The translations under genes and the position numbers were made by a program. A stretch of 13,292 bases of DNA. It comes from an uncultured Clostridia bacterium (lineage in GTDB: Bacteria; Bacillota; Clostridia; Christensenellales; Aristaeellaceae). Of the stretch, positions 13,279 to 13,292 are shown in pieces. The stretch lies in contig CAKUKM010000049.1 in assembly GCA_934663595.1 (NCBI GenBank), positions 1 through 13,292 of the forward strand, read 5' to 3'. The stretch's first letter is position 1. Every line of letters begins with the position of its first letter. The notes beneath the pieces were generated by a model. The model made no database searches, was not told the origin of the DNA, and saw nothing but the letters and a program-made list of their open reading frames with translations.

Positions 13279-13292
13279 ATGGAGAAATCACA
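13279..13292 (+). CDS. start of an unidentified gene cut by the window edge
   Basis: ATG at 13279 starts M-E-K-S and the window then ends. AGAGGG at about 13265-13270 can serve as ribosome site, and the promoter at 13221-13249 points to it. By position it is probably the transposase of the element that interrupts the ATPase gene, but too little sequence is present to tell. Confidence 0.4.

Larger units (their letters stand above)
13216..13292 (+). mobile_element. probable left end of an inserted element (continues outside window)
   Basis: Homology to the HerA-like ATPase ends abruptly at about 13215, inside the conserved NPFEFP-x motif. The new sequence brings its own promoter and a start codon within 65 bases, the usual layout of an insertion sequence end. 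The family cannot be named from 77 bases. The exact border, any target-site duplication and the other end lie beyond reach. Confidence 0.5.

Noticed and set aside
1..13292. CRISPR arrays, tRNA or rRNA genes
   Set aside because: No regularly spaced repeats and no tRNA- or rRNA-like sequence was seen on either strand.

Overview
The window looks like chromosomal DNA from a GC-rich member of the Bacillota, probably a gut-type Clostridia. Several things suggest this: strong AGGAGG-type ribosome sites, sigma-A promoters with 17-bp spacers, a LeuC/LeuD split hydro-lyase, exported flavodoxins of the Flavodoxin_4 type, a MerR/aldo-keto reductase pair and a LoaP-like NusG paralogue. This placement is inference from gene content. 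About the first 10.2 kb has uniformly GC-rich coding. From about 10.2 kb to the end the DNA is visibly richer in A/T and carries mobile-element traces, so I read it as acquired or accessory.

Layout. 1-1.2 kb: the end of leuC followed by leuD (leucine biosynthesis). 1.3-1.9 kb: a DUF4241-type protein of unknown function with its own promoter and a two-hairpin leader. 1.9-3.3 kb: a divergent merR-type regulator and an aldo/keto reductase sharing overlapping promoters; the reductase promoter has the long 19-bp spacer with a perfect dyad that is typical of MerR control. 3.3-3.9 kb: a gene-poor stretch with hairpins. 3.9-6.2 kb: an M24 (Xaa-Pro aminopeptidase-like) peptidase overlapping by one base an orphan EutH-like membrane transporter. 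6.25-7.6 kb: a convergent MATE efflux pump.

7.7-10.2 kb (minus strand): a four-gene redox operon, flavodoxin - flavodoxin - short-chain dehydrogenase - lipoprotein flavodoxin. It has an upstream promoter and a terminator right after the last stop. All four genes carry a single-base lesion. Three have one-base indels. At the last junction one substitution appears to have removed both the stop of the dehydrogenase and the start of the lipoprotein flavodoxin, an ATGA overlap like the intact one between the first two genes. Either the operon has died very recently or the sequence has an unusually local cluster of errors.

10.4-10.8 kb: an internally deleted IS200/IS605-family transposase relic. 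10.8 kb to the end: a perfect-consensus promoter, a leader with hairpins, a LoaP/NusG-like antiterminator, then a large HerA/DUF87-type ATPase gene. The ATPase is cut off just after the family motif NPFEFP by unrelated DNA carrying its own promoter and a new start codon at the window edge, which looks like the end of an inserted element. The antiterminator plus large ATPase is the best candidate here for an uncharacterised system, but the rest of that operon lies outside the window.
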